Part shown: one piece after another, positions 1-7,411 of the stretch
Layout of the letters: every line of letters starts with the position of its first letter
Position numbering within the stretch: the stretch's first letter is position 1
Origin: Bacteroidales bacterium
GTDB taxonomy: Bacteria; Bacteroidota; Bacteroidia; Bacteroidales; NBLH01
Assembly: GCA_029933755.1 (NCBI GenBank)
Contig: JAOZNO010000110.1
Span: 1 to 9,065 of the forward strand
DNA length: 9,065 bases
Direction: 5' to 3'
The notes under the pieces: model-generated
Database searches by the model: none
What the model was told of the DNA's origin: nothing
The model's input: the letters and a program-made list of their open reading frames with translations, nothing else
Translations under genes and position numbers: made by a program

Positions 1-3000
1 ACAACAACTGTATAATATACTGAATTAGGCATAGGGACAGGATCACCGGATGCATATGAGTGTAAACCAGAAAGATAAAAGTTTACTCCAAAATAAGTCA
101 TTATTACCGCTGAAAAACTAATGATAGATAAAAAATTAAAGGTAAAAATTCCTTTTAAAGCAGGAACTAAGCGAATATGTACAACTATTGCATAAATAAC
201 AACTGTAATTAAAGCCCATGTTTCTTTTGGATCCCAGCCCCAATATCTCCCCCAACTTTCATTAGCCCAAACACCTCCTAAAAAAGTACCAATGGTTAAA
301 AGGTACAAGCCTACAATTAAGCTTTTTTCGTTGATATAAGTAAGTTGTAAAATATTTTTATTAATTCGTTCCTGATTACTATCTGATTTTACGATCATTA
401 ATATAAGGTTAACAAAACCAAGAATTGCACCTAAACCTAAGAAACCATAACTGGCAATAATAACTGCTACATGAATTGTTAGCCAGTATGAATTAAGGAC
501 AGGTACAAGATTGGTAATTTCTGGGTCAATCCAGCTTAAGTGAGCAATTAATAGCACAATACCTCCTAAAATAGTAGTTGCCGCCAGGGAAATTTTATTC
601 CGGTTGGCAAATATTACTCCCGCCAGTAGTGTAACCCACGAAATATAAATCATACTCTCGTACCCGTTGCTCCATGGTGCATGCCCGGATATATACCAAC
701 GCAAAGCTAAACCAAAAGTATGTGCTGCAAATGCAATATAGATTAATACCCTTGTACTAATATCAATAAATTTGAAGTTTAACTTTGGTAGTAAAATAAC
801 TAATATTAGATAGGCTAAATAAAACAGGCCAATAATAAAATAAAATTCAAATAAATGCCTGAAAATAGCGGCTTTAGTATAAAAAACTTCTGCGTTTATT
901 TTATTTTTATTTATCAAAATACTTGTTCCATTTTCCTCCTGATATTTTGCAATAGCAGATAATGCATTATCTGCCTCTGACCAACTTCCAGATTTAATTG
1001 ACTTTTCAACTTCTATCAAATATACGGATAATAGCATGTATACCTTAGATGAATCAAGTTTTACATCATTAACATTAACCCATAGATTATTTTCACTACT
1101 TTTTTCAGGAAAAATACTAAGGAAATTTCCACTTAAGGTAGAATACAGGATATTCACTCTTTCATCAAGCTTAATAATTTCCTTATCCATCATATCCTGT
1201 TTACCTCCACCTTTACTATAGGCCTCCTGAACTTCCTGGCTTAAAATATAACCAGCATTTTTATCAAATACATCACTTAAAGAAACCAGATTGTTTTCTG
1301 CATTAAACCTTTTTATTAAATCAGGATGTTTTATTTTAATAATTGGTGTTTTTGCCCACAAATCCGGTCGTAACATAATACTTATATAAACCTGGTCTGA
1401 GTTCATTCCATTAAAAGTGCTAACTCTGGTTAATTTTCTGAGTAATTCATTCGTAAGTGTATTAACCGGTTTTATTCTACCTCCTTTATCCTGAACTAAA
1501 AGCTGACCAAATTTATCAGCATGTGATTTATCAATTAAAGGCAAGCCTTCTGTACTTTGAGCTTTTACACTAAATTGCGTAGCAATGAATAAACCCATAA
1601 GCAGAATTAATGTTTTTGGTATATTAAGTTCCTTAATTTTTTTATCCAATAAGCGAAATCTGCTGTTTTTACTAATCAAACTAATAAACATTCCAATAGT
1701 TAATAGTGCATATCCTAAATAAGTTAAAAAAGTACCCCATGCATCATGGTTTACTGATAAAATAGTCCCGCCTTCATCCTGGTCATATGAAGACTGGAAA
1801 AAACGATAACCACCATACTCCAAAACACTATTCATAAATATTTTATGTTGCTCTACTTTTGAAACTCTATCATCAGTTAAAGTAACAAAACTTTCATAGG
1901 CAGCGGGACTTGACGAACCAGGATATTTCTCTAATACAAAATCATCTAATTTTAAAGAAAATGGTAGTTCAATTTCCTTTGATCCATATGAAATATTAAT
2001 AGCATATTTACCGGATGTTACACGGTTCTGTTTCCCTATATAATTCTCTCTGCCAAATACCAGTAATTCGTGAGTCTGATTATTATTGGTAATATCAAAT
2101 ATTAAAGCATTTTGTCCACCAGTACTTTTTACTCCCATACTTCTGAGTTCGGTTTTTGCTTTTGGATATACCCTATTGAGTACCAGCGCATTTGTCCCCC
2201 ATGTATATAAAAATCCATTTAACAAAGGATTCAAAATTTTAGCAGCAATTTTGCCTTCAACTGTATCGCGCATCATTGAAAAGCTAACCTCTTCATCATT
2301 CATAAAATACAAAGTATCATTAGCATAATCCATATAAAAAGCATTTTTCGGAGGGTTTGTACCAAAACAAAAAAGCTGATCACCAACCCATTTTATTTCA
2401 CCGTATTTAATAGTCACATCATTTTTAATGTTATTATTTAAAAAGGTAAAAACAACTATCGGCTCACCATTTTCAGCAGTAACAATTTTTTCTATAGCAT
2501 TTGGTATCACTTCTTTCAGGTAAATACTAAACTCTTCATTGTCAAAATCAATGTCTTCATTGAATTTATTACCTGAAACTGCATTAAAGTTAACAGGAGT
2601 TTCTGATTTATAGACAAACTCACCGTTATTAATTTCTATTTGCAGATAAGAGATATAGCTCAGAATTTTATTACTGGTATCTCCTTCACGAATATGCATA
2701 CTGCCTTCGTAGCTGATAAACCGCGTTATTGCAGCACCTACAACAATTACAATAAAAGCAAAATGGAACAAGAACATACTTAGCCTTTTGGGCTCAAACA
2801 TTTTATATTTAAAAAATGCGGTAATCATGTTTATTACCAGAAAAAGATGTAAAACATTAAAAAGCCAGGAATTATAAACAAGATATTTTGCAACTGAAGT
2901 ACCAAAATCATTCTCTATAAAAGTAGCCACTGAGGCTGCGGATGCGTATAGAGCCAAAAGCACTACTGTTGTAACAATTGAGGAGAAGAATTTATATAAT

Positions 3001-3008
3001 ATGTTCAT
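1..3008 (-). CDS. Fused ResB-CcsA cytochrome c synthetase (System II CcsBA), C-terminus cut by window edge
   Basis: This is an open reading frame of 1002 complete codons from the ATG at 3008 to the left edge, with no stop. System II synthetases export heme through the inner membrane and attach it to CXXCH cysteines of c-type cytochromes. Residues 1-447 are the ResB/CcsB half: membrane segments near 10-30, 48-66 and 76-95, then a large periplasmic domain and a closing membrane segment near 425-446. A signal-like hydrophobic stretch at 464-484, ending KAQ, joins it to the CcsA half. That half has a periplasmic insert (485-about 660, with GRIKPVNTL at 510-518), then several membrane segments. 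The WWD signature WGRYWGWDPKETW is at 919-931. His82, His846, His943 and His983 match by position and spacing the four heme-ligand histidines described for Helicobacter CcsBA. Family members are usually about 1050 residues, so perhaps 50 are missing. The gene lies 87 bases after ccsA, with no clear promoter or ribosome site in the gap. Confidence 0.95.
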   Translation of the reverse strand, partial: MNILYKFFSSIVTTVVLLALYASAASVATFIENDFGTSVAKYLVYNSWLFNVLHLFLVINMITAFFKYKMFEPKRLSMFLFHFAFIVIVVGAAITRFISYEGSMHIREGDTSNKILSYISYLQIEINNGEFVYKSETPVNFNAVSGNKFNEDIDFDNEEFSIYLKEVIPNAIEKIVTAENGEPIVVFTFLNNNIKNDVTIKYGEIKWVGDQLFCFGTNPPKNAFYMDYANDTLYFMNDEEVSFSMMRDTVEGKIAAKILNPLLNGFLYTWGTNALVLNRVYPKAKTELRSMGVKSTGGQNALIFDITNNNQTHELLVFGRENYIGKQNRVTSGKYAINISYGSKEIELPFSLKLDDFVLEKYPGSSSPAAYESFVTLTDDRVSKVEQHKIFMNSVLEYGGYRFFQSSYDQDEGGTILSVNHDAWGTFLTYLGYALLTIGMFISLISKNSRFRLLDKKIKELNIPKTLILLMGLFIATQFSVKAQSTEGLPLIDKSHADKFGQLLVQDKGGRIKPVNTLTNELLRKLTRVSTFNGMNSDQVYISIMLRPDLWAKTPIIKIKHPDLIKRFNAENNLVSLSDVFDKNAGYILSQEVQEAYSKGGGKQDMMDKEIIKLDERVNILYSTLSGNFLSIFPEKSSENNLWVNVNDVKLDSSKVYMLLSVYLIEVEKSIKSGSWSEADNALSAIAKYQEENGTSILINKNKINAEVFYTKAAIFRHLFEFYFIIGLFYLAYLILVILLPKLNFKFIDISTRVLIYIAFAAHTFGLALRWYISGHAPWSNGYESMIYISWVTLLAGVIFANRNKISLAATTILGGIVLLIAHLSWIDPEITNLVPVLNSYWLTIHVAVIIASYGFLGLGAILGFVNLILMIVKSDSNQERINKNILQLTYINEKSLIVGLYLLTIGTFLGGVWANESWGRYWGWDPKETWALITVVIYAIVVHIRLVPALKGIFTFNFLSIISFSAVIMTYFGVNFYLSGLHSYASGDPVPMPNSVYYTVV

Positions 3009-3095
3009 TATGTATAGAATTAATTTATCATAATATTAAAAGACAAAAATATATTTTTATCCGCAGTCCTGAAACTATATTAAACTATTTTGTAA

Positions 3096-3878
3096 CTAGT
3101 ATGCATAATTATGTACACTATTTACAGCCGAAGGCAAATATTGCACTCCAAACCAGCAAACCAGTAGCAAAATAAAGGCGAAAAATAATATAAATAACTG
3201 GTTTTTTGAAGTCTTTTTATATAAACTACGATTATGAATATAAATTAAATATGCTACCCAAGAAATGAATGCCCAAGTTTCTTTCGGATCCCATGTCCAG
3301 TAGTGTCCCCATGCCTTTTTAGCCCAAAGAGCACCAAACAACAAACCCATTGTTAAAAACCCAAATCCTATATAAACAACATTATCTGCCAATCGAACTA
3401 TTGATTGAATATCTGTTTTCTTGTTAAATAGTCCTTTTATGGATATAATAAAGGAAGAGGCCAAAAATGCATAGGCAATCATATAAACCACTACGTGAGG
3501 TATAAACCATATACTTTGCAATGCTGGCATTAGCGACTTGTTATAGGTTTCAGGATTTAGAATATTAATTACAATAAATAAAATAGCCAACAACTGAGAA
3601 AAAATATAAAACCAGCTATATTTCCATTTAAAATAAATAATATTTCCGATCAATGACAAGAAAAAGGCATACCACAAACGAGTTTCAGCAAGTGTACGCA
3701 TTGGTGGGCGCTCAAGATAATTCCATAAAGTAGCAATAAAAACGCCAATAACAATACTGCCTGCTAATCCTGAAAATAACAGAACCTTATTCCCAGGTTT
3801 TATTGCATTAATGATAAACCCAATAAGCCAAAGGAAGATTGCGACATATCCGAAAATTTCAAAACTAGACCAATTCAT
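3096..3878 (-). CDS. ccsA: CcsA-type heme handling protein (stand-alone WWD-domain subunit)
   Basis: This 260-residue integral membrane protein has about eight hydrophobic segments (roughly 8-27, 34-53, 67-83, 88-106, 125-148, 163-185, 203-216 and 227-245). It carries the WWD heme-binding signature WGHYWTWDPKETW at 190-202. His128, His215 and His256 have nearly the spacing seen in the fused protein downstream, so the known heme-ligand histidines look intact. CcsA pairs with ResB to move heme outward and ligate it to apocytochromes. It overlaps the upstream resB by 14 bases, which suggests translational coupling and a 1:1 complex. The segment before the WWD region (ERPPMRTLAETRLWY, starting at residue 56) differs clearly from the corresponding HAPWSNGYES stretch of the fused paralogue. 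With nrfHA just upstream, it is a good candidate for part of an NrfI-like lyase acting on NrfA. That specific role is inferred; the family assignment is firm. Confidence 0.93.
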   Translation of the reverse strand: MNWSSFEIFGYVAIFLWLIGFIINAIKPGNKVLLFSGLAGSIVIGVFIATLWNYLERPPMRTLAETRLWYAFFLSLIGNIIYFKWKYSWFYIFSQLLAILFIVINILNPETYNKSLMPALQSIWFIPHVVVYMIAYAFLASSFIISIKGLFNKKTDIQSIVRLADNVVYIGFGFLTMGLLFGALWAKKAWGHYWTWDPKETWAFISWVAYLIYIHNRSLYKKTSKNQLFILFFAFILLLVCWFGVQYLPSAVNSVHNYAY

Positions 3879-5100
3879 TATTATTTATCCTTCCTGTAAA
3901 AATTAATAAAACAACACCTGCCATCATTAAAAAGACACCAAAGTATATCACATTCAACCAGGGATCTCGAACCATTTCAATTACTGAGTAATCTGACCAC
4001 TCACCCAATTCTTTATTGTAATCAGTTTGATAAATATCCCAACCATTTATATGAACCGGCTTATTTACCTCTATTGTATATTGCTGAATATCACCACTTT
4101 TAAAATATACACTAATATCAGATTTATAGCTTTTCGCTTCAGGTTCTAACATTGCCAAAGTATAGCTTGAATCAATTGGAAATAAAACAGAAGGGTAAAG
4201 GTGGCTTCCCCTACTAATCCATGCTGTTTGTTTTTTATTATTTACATCTTCAATTTCTACAAAAGCTGCCGAACATGAACCAATTTCGTTAACCAGATGA
4301 AAACCCTTACCAAACAGAATTGAATTTTGCAGGTATTTTTTGAGCCTGATTGTTTTTCCATTAAAATAAATGATACTATCCTGCCCGGTCAATATTATTT
4401 TGTCGTTTCCTTTAATTATTTCATCGGTCTGGTTATCAACTATTCCAATTTTTGCAGGGAAATTTTCTAATCTAAATGCAATTAATTTAAATGCAAAGGG
4501 CAACTCTATTTCTGTATCGCCACGTTTGGTTTTCCATGTAATATCATTTTTCGATATTTTTAATGTGTATTTTGAAATATCACCACTTCCAAAGCCAAGT
4601 CCAATCACAATAATTAATATCCCTAAATGATTTAAAATAAAGCTAATGTTTCTGAAATTTAACTTATTGAACCTGTTCAGTAAAGCAAACGAAAGATTTA
4701 TCAGTAAAATTAATTGAAGCAAAAGAAATGCACTTGAAGAAAGTATATTGCTCAAATACAGACGGTTGATAATTGATATCTCAGAACTATTTTCCTGTTT
4801 AAATATTCCCATTAGTAAAACAAGCAACAACATCCAACTTATGGTAACTATCGCTAATTGCGCACTTTGTAACCACTTTACAAAATATGATTTTTTAAAT
4901 GTCAGAAAAATAGCAGTGATAAAAACAAATAGTATAGTTAAAATAATAATGTTAATCGGGTAAGGAAACTCTATTTCAGATCTGTTCTTAGAAAACAAAT
5001 CAATTAAAAACCCACTTACCATCAAGGCAGTAACTATAAGGCTACTTTCTGCAAAGCCCCAAGGAGAAACCCAAATAGATTTTTTGTTTTGATTTCGCAT
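3865..5100 (-). CDS. resB: ResB/CcsB-like cytochrome c biogenesis protein
   Basis: A 411-residue membrane protein, the partner subunit of CcsA in System II cytochrome c maturation. Hydrophobic segments lie near 18-36, 48-67, 80-99, 117-141 and 153-170. A periplasmic beta-rich domain (about 172-380) follows, then a closing membrane helix near 383-401. His158, in the membrane segment with NHLGILIIVIG, is at the place of the heme-ligand histidine (His82) of the fused paralogue. The stretch VNKPVHINGWDIYQTDYN at 345-362 is a typical ResB periplasmic motif. The start at 5100 is the natural one: it gives MRNQNKKSIWVSPWGF before the first helix. The gene follows nrfA by 81 bases that contain an intrinsic terminator, and it overlaps ccsA. 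The ResB family diverges strongly in sequence, so recognition rests on topology, this motif and the neighbouring ccsA. It is shorter than many ResB proteins but appears complete. Confidence 0.88.
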   Translation of the reverse strand: MRNQNKKSIWVSPWGFAESSLIVTALMVSGFLIDLFSKNRSEIEFPYPINIIILTILFVFITAIFLTFKKSYFVKWLQSAQLAIVTISWMLLLVLLMGIFKQENSSEISIINRLYLSNILSSSAFLLLQLILLINLSFALLNRFNKLNFRNISFILNHLGILIIVIGLGFGSGDISKYTLKISKNDITWKTKRGDTEIELPFAFKLIAFRLENFPAKIGIVDNQTDEIIKGNDKIILTGQDSIIYFNGKTIRLKKYLQNSILFGKGFHLVNEIGSCSAAFVEIEDVNNKKQTAWISRGSHLYPSVLFPIDSSYTLAMLEPEAKSYKSDISVYFKSGDIQQYTIEVNKPVHINGWDIYQTDYNKELGEWSDYSVIEMVRDPWLNVIYFGVFLMMAGVVLLIFTGRINNNELV

Positions 5101-5126
5101 TTTTTAATTATGAATATCAGAAAAAA

Positions 5127-5156
5127 ATAAGACCTTCAAAAAAGTGAAGGTCTTAT
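5127..5156 (-). terminator. Intrinsic terminator between nrfA and resB
   Basis: Read on the minus strand, a perfect 12-bp stem (arms 5145-5156 and 5127-5138) with a 6-base loop is followed directly by a run of seven T. This is the classic rho-independent form. It lies 25 bases after the nrfA stop codon and 26 bases before the resB start. On the plus strand the stem is not followed by a T run, so it acts in the minus direction. It should end or reduce transcription leaving nrfHA. Confidence 0.88.
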
Positions 5157-5181
5157 CAATTGCGAATATATAAAAATTAAT

Positions 5182-6687
5182 TTATAACTTTTCGGTAGTA
5201 TATTTACTCTCTCTTTCTTTTGCCTCGTTTAACCATTTAGGTAAAAGCTCTTTTTTAAATTTGGCTTTTTCTTCTTTCAGCTTATCCATTGGCAAACCAA
5301 TAAATTTTTGTGCTTTTTCTTTGGTTGAAATATCCGGATATGGTACTTCGCCTTTAAATCCTAAATTAATTAGCAAACGAGCAAGTTTAATTCTGGTTTC
5401 TTGTACAATGTCAATACCTGTACCTATTACACGACCAATTTCTACTGGTGAGTGGAATGAACCACCATGACTGGCTGCCGCATAATCCCAACGCCATTGT
5501 GAATGGCGAATTCCCATAAGAATTTCCTTCATTTGGGCTTCAGATGCACCTAATTCCCAACATTTACCTGCTTCAACGTGCACTCTAACAATTAGTTCTT
5601 CTAGTTTATCACGATTTCCAATAATCATATCCTGACGGTCGTAAACATTTTTCATAAGCGTACTAGCCTCCTGACGGTGACAAACCTGACAAGAATTAGC
5701 TACATTATTTAAAGGGCTTTGAATTTTATGATCGGTAAATTTAATACCACCTTCTGATTTATATGGCATATGGCAATCAGCACAAGAAACACCACGCTCA
5801 GCATGAATGCCTGTCAAATACACCTCATAACCAGGATGTTGAGCCTTAAGCATTGGAGCTTTACTAATTTTATGTGTCCAATCTTTAAATTCAATATTAT
5901 CATAATACTCTTCCATTTGTTCAACACTCATACCATTATCCCATGGTAAAGTAAGATAAGGAACACCTTCTGCGGGTTCTTTTTTATTAAAATAATATTC
6001 AACATGGCATTGTGCACAAACCAAAGAGCGCATTTCTTGATGTGTTGATTTATTAATATCTTTTCCCTGACGCTCAAAAGCTTCAATTAATGCAGGTCTG
6101 GAGATCCTAAGATTCATAGTTTTAGCATCATGGCAATCGGCACAGCCAATAGGATTAACAATTTCAGCACCTAAACGAGCCCATTTTCCTTTGTAGAAAT
6201 CAGCAACACCATCTCTTTTCATTACTCTGGGTACATCGGGGCTTTTACAAGTCCAACAAGTTGCAGGCATTGGGCCATCTGTTGAGCCTGTTGGTCCACC
6301 TGAACGCAAGGAGTTTTGAAGATCTGTTACGGCATAAAAATGTCCTCTCCCTTGATTGTAGTCTTTAGAAAACCCGTAACCAGCCCATAAAACGACTAAT
6401 CTAGGATCTACTTCAAGCATATCAATCATGGCATTACCGTTATATTTACTTTTAAAAGTACTATCCTCAGTTTCGTAATACGATTGATATTCTCTAGGAA
6501 AATTTTCTCCCCAAACTTCGTTTCGAGGTTCTTCCTGATTAATATTAACCATTGGAGTGTATGTAAAAATTGCTTCTGCTTTTCGTTCTGAAATTGAAGA
6601 AGCTAACATTCCAAGTATGAATACAACAACAATTGTTGTAATTAATATTAACCAATTTAGAAAGGGTTTTCTTTTTTGTTCGCTCAT
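5182..6687 (-). CDS. nrfA: Cytochrome c nitrite reductase, ammonia-forming, pentaheme catalytic subunit NrfA
   Basis: NrfA catalyses the six-electron reduction of nitrite to ammonium in the periplasm. The 501-residue protein has a signal peptide or membrane anchor near 10-31. It has five heme sites: CWTCK at 144-148, the catalytic heme with lysine as proximal ligand, and CXXCH at 182-186, 224-228, 302-306 and 333-337. By family knowledge, Arg128 (NSLRSG), Tyr231 (VEYYF) and His284 (KAQHP) are the catalytic triad around heme 1. Glu230, Tyr231, Lys281 and Gln283 would bind the structural calcium. SHGGSFHSP at 406-414 is the usual heme-ligand region of the C-terminal part. Length and residue set fit a functional, complete enzyme. 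It starts 7 bases after the nrfH stop; the upstream bases are A-rich with no Shine-Dalgarno sequence, usual for Bacteroidota. The partner is NrfH, which docks NrfA to the membrane. An intrinsic terminator follows the stop. Confidence 0.98.
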   Translation of the reverse strand: MSEQKRKPFLNWLILITTIVVVFILGMLASSISERKAEAIFTYTPMVNINQEEPRNEVWGENFPREYQSYYETEDSTFKSKYNGNAMIDMLEVDPRLVVLWAGYGFSKDYNQGRGHFYAVTDLQNSLRSGGPTGSTDGPMPATCWTCKSPDVPRVMKRDGVADFYKGKWARLGAEIVNPIGCADCHDAKTMNLRISRPALIEAFERQGKDINKSTHQEMRSLVCAQCHVEYYFNKKEPAEGVPYLTLPWDNGMSVEQMEEYYDNIEFKDWTHKISKAPMLKAQHPGYEVYLTGIHAERGVSCADCHMPYKSEGGIKFTDHKIQSPLNNVANSCQVCHRQEASTLMKNVYDRQDMIIGNRDKLEELIVRVHVEAGKCWELGASEAQMKEILMGIRHSQWRWDYAAASHGGSFHSPVEIGRVIGTGIDIVQETRIKLARLLINLGFKGEVPYPDISTKEKAQKFIGLPMDKLKEEKAKFKKELLPKWLNEAKERESKYTTEKL

Positions 6688-6694
6688 AATAGTT

Positions 6695-7285
6695 TTATTT
6701 ATTGTTAATCTCTTTAGATTTATTTAACCACTCAGGTGTTTTAGAAGTTTCTGTAGGTATGCGAGCATAAGGAACAGATGATAAACTATTCACTCTACCA
6801 TGCGGAACTTCTCTGTGACACTCCCAACATTCCCGATCAGTTTTATTGTGATGTTCTAATTTTGTTTGTGTATTTAATTTACTATCAGTTAATAGTTCAC
6901 TATGACATCTTATGCAGTTATTGTGAACTACTTTTTTGCCTGCTTCATGAATGAAAATAACCTGAGGTTCCATTCTTAATGTAAACATAGATGCGTGACG
7001 AAGACCATCTTTCGCCTTAAAATAATATTTATTAAAAACATTATTATGAGGTACATGACAATCATTACATGTTGCATTTTCTCGATGGGAACTGTGCTGC
7101 CAAGTAGAATATTGAGGAACCATTATATGGCAATTAATACAGGTTTCGGGATTATCAGATAAATAAGAAACTGCATTAGAAGTGTATAATATAAAAGCAA
7201 TAAGCCCAATAATACTACCGGTAATAATAAGAACAGGAAATTTCCATTTTTGGGGAGGCAATACTTTTTTAATTAAATCTGTCAT
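6695..7285 (-). CDS. nrfH: NrfH, tetraheme membrane quinol dehydrogenase of the nitrite reductase complex
   Basis: This 196-residue NapC/NirT-family cytochrome oxidises menaquinol at the inner membrane and passes electrons to NrfA. A single membrane anchor lies at about 16-36 after a short cytoplasmic N-terminus. Four CXXCH sites sit at 49-53, 73-77, 124-128 and 153-157. The first is followed by Met55 (CHIM), matching the methionine that ligates heme 1 in structurally studied NrfH. Lys92 and Asp93 in FKAKDGLRH fall in the region linked to the quinol site in the family. The length is slightly above that of Desulfovibrio or Wolinella NrfH because of a C-terminal tail after residue 165. It is the first gene of a close nrfHA pair. 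The gap upstream holds an FNR-like palindrome and a candidate promoter, so this is probably where the nrf transcript starts. Confidence 0.96.
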   Translation of the reverse strand: MTDLIKKVLPPQKWKFPVLIITGSIIGLIAFILYTSNAVSYLSDNPETCINCHIMVPQYSTWQHSSHRENATCNDCHVPHNNVFNKYYFKAKDGLRHASMFTLRMEPQVIFIHEAGKKVVHNNCIRCHSELLTDSKLNTQTKLEHHNKTDRECWECHREVPHGRVNSLSSVPYARIPTETSKTPEWLNKSKEINNK

Positions 7286-7329
7286 ATAAAAAGGTATTTA
7301 TTTAGTATTTATCCATAAAGTTATTGGCT

Positions 7330-7337
7330 CTAATTTA
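7330..7337 (-). promoter_or_regulatory. Candidate -7 promoter element for nrfHA
   Basis: On the minus strand these bases read TAAATTAG, a 7 of 8 match to the Bacteroidota -7 element TAnnTTTG. It would place the transcript start near 7326, about 40 bases before the nrfH start. I see no good TTTG -33 element at the right distance. The FNR-like palindrome is centred 33 bases upstream of this element, about -40 from the predicted start, which is typical for an activator that replaces a weak upstream element. AT-rich DNA makes chance matches common. Confidence 0.35.
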
Positions 7338-7360
7338 CCATATCATATAAACTAAAACCA

Positions 7361-7372
7361 TGATAATTATCA
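7361..7372. promoter_or_regulatory. FNR/CRP-family operator candidate upstream of nrfHA
   Basis: TGATAATTATCA is a perfect 12-base palindrome. It has the TGAT-N4-ATCA core of the FNR/CRP-family consensus TTGAT-N4-ATCAA with the right 4-base spacer; only the outermost base of each half differs. It lies 75 bases before nrfH, in a gap with no coding capacity. An oxygen- or nitric-oxide-responsive FNR-type activator at an ammonification operon is expected biologically. The regulator itself is not in this window. Confidence 0.5.
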
Positions 7373-7411
7373 GTTTGAATATTTTTATGAAACTCAGCTT
7401 GATAAAACACT

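Noticed and set aside
1036..1221. Plus-strand open frame of 61 codons
   Set aside because: It lies fully inside the ResB-CcsA fusion on the other strand, has no recognisable domain and no leader signals. It is an antisense shadow, as are the plus-strand frames at 2086-2328, 4370-4630, 4748-4963 and 5261-5470.
3045..3058. AT palindrome AAAAATATATTTTT before the fused gene
   Set aside because: It is low complexity, has no GC stem and no downstream T run in the right context, so it is neither a terminator nor a convincing operator.
2978..3175. Plus-strand open frame of 65 codons across the ccsA/fusion gap
   Set aside because: Most of it is antisense to the ends of two firm genes and the peptide has no recognisable features.
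7381..7411. Possible terminator after the porin (TTTTAT and ATAAAA arms)
   Set aside because: Arms are only 6 AT pairs around a 13-base loop with no following T run, so it is too weak to call.
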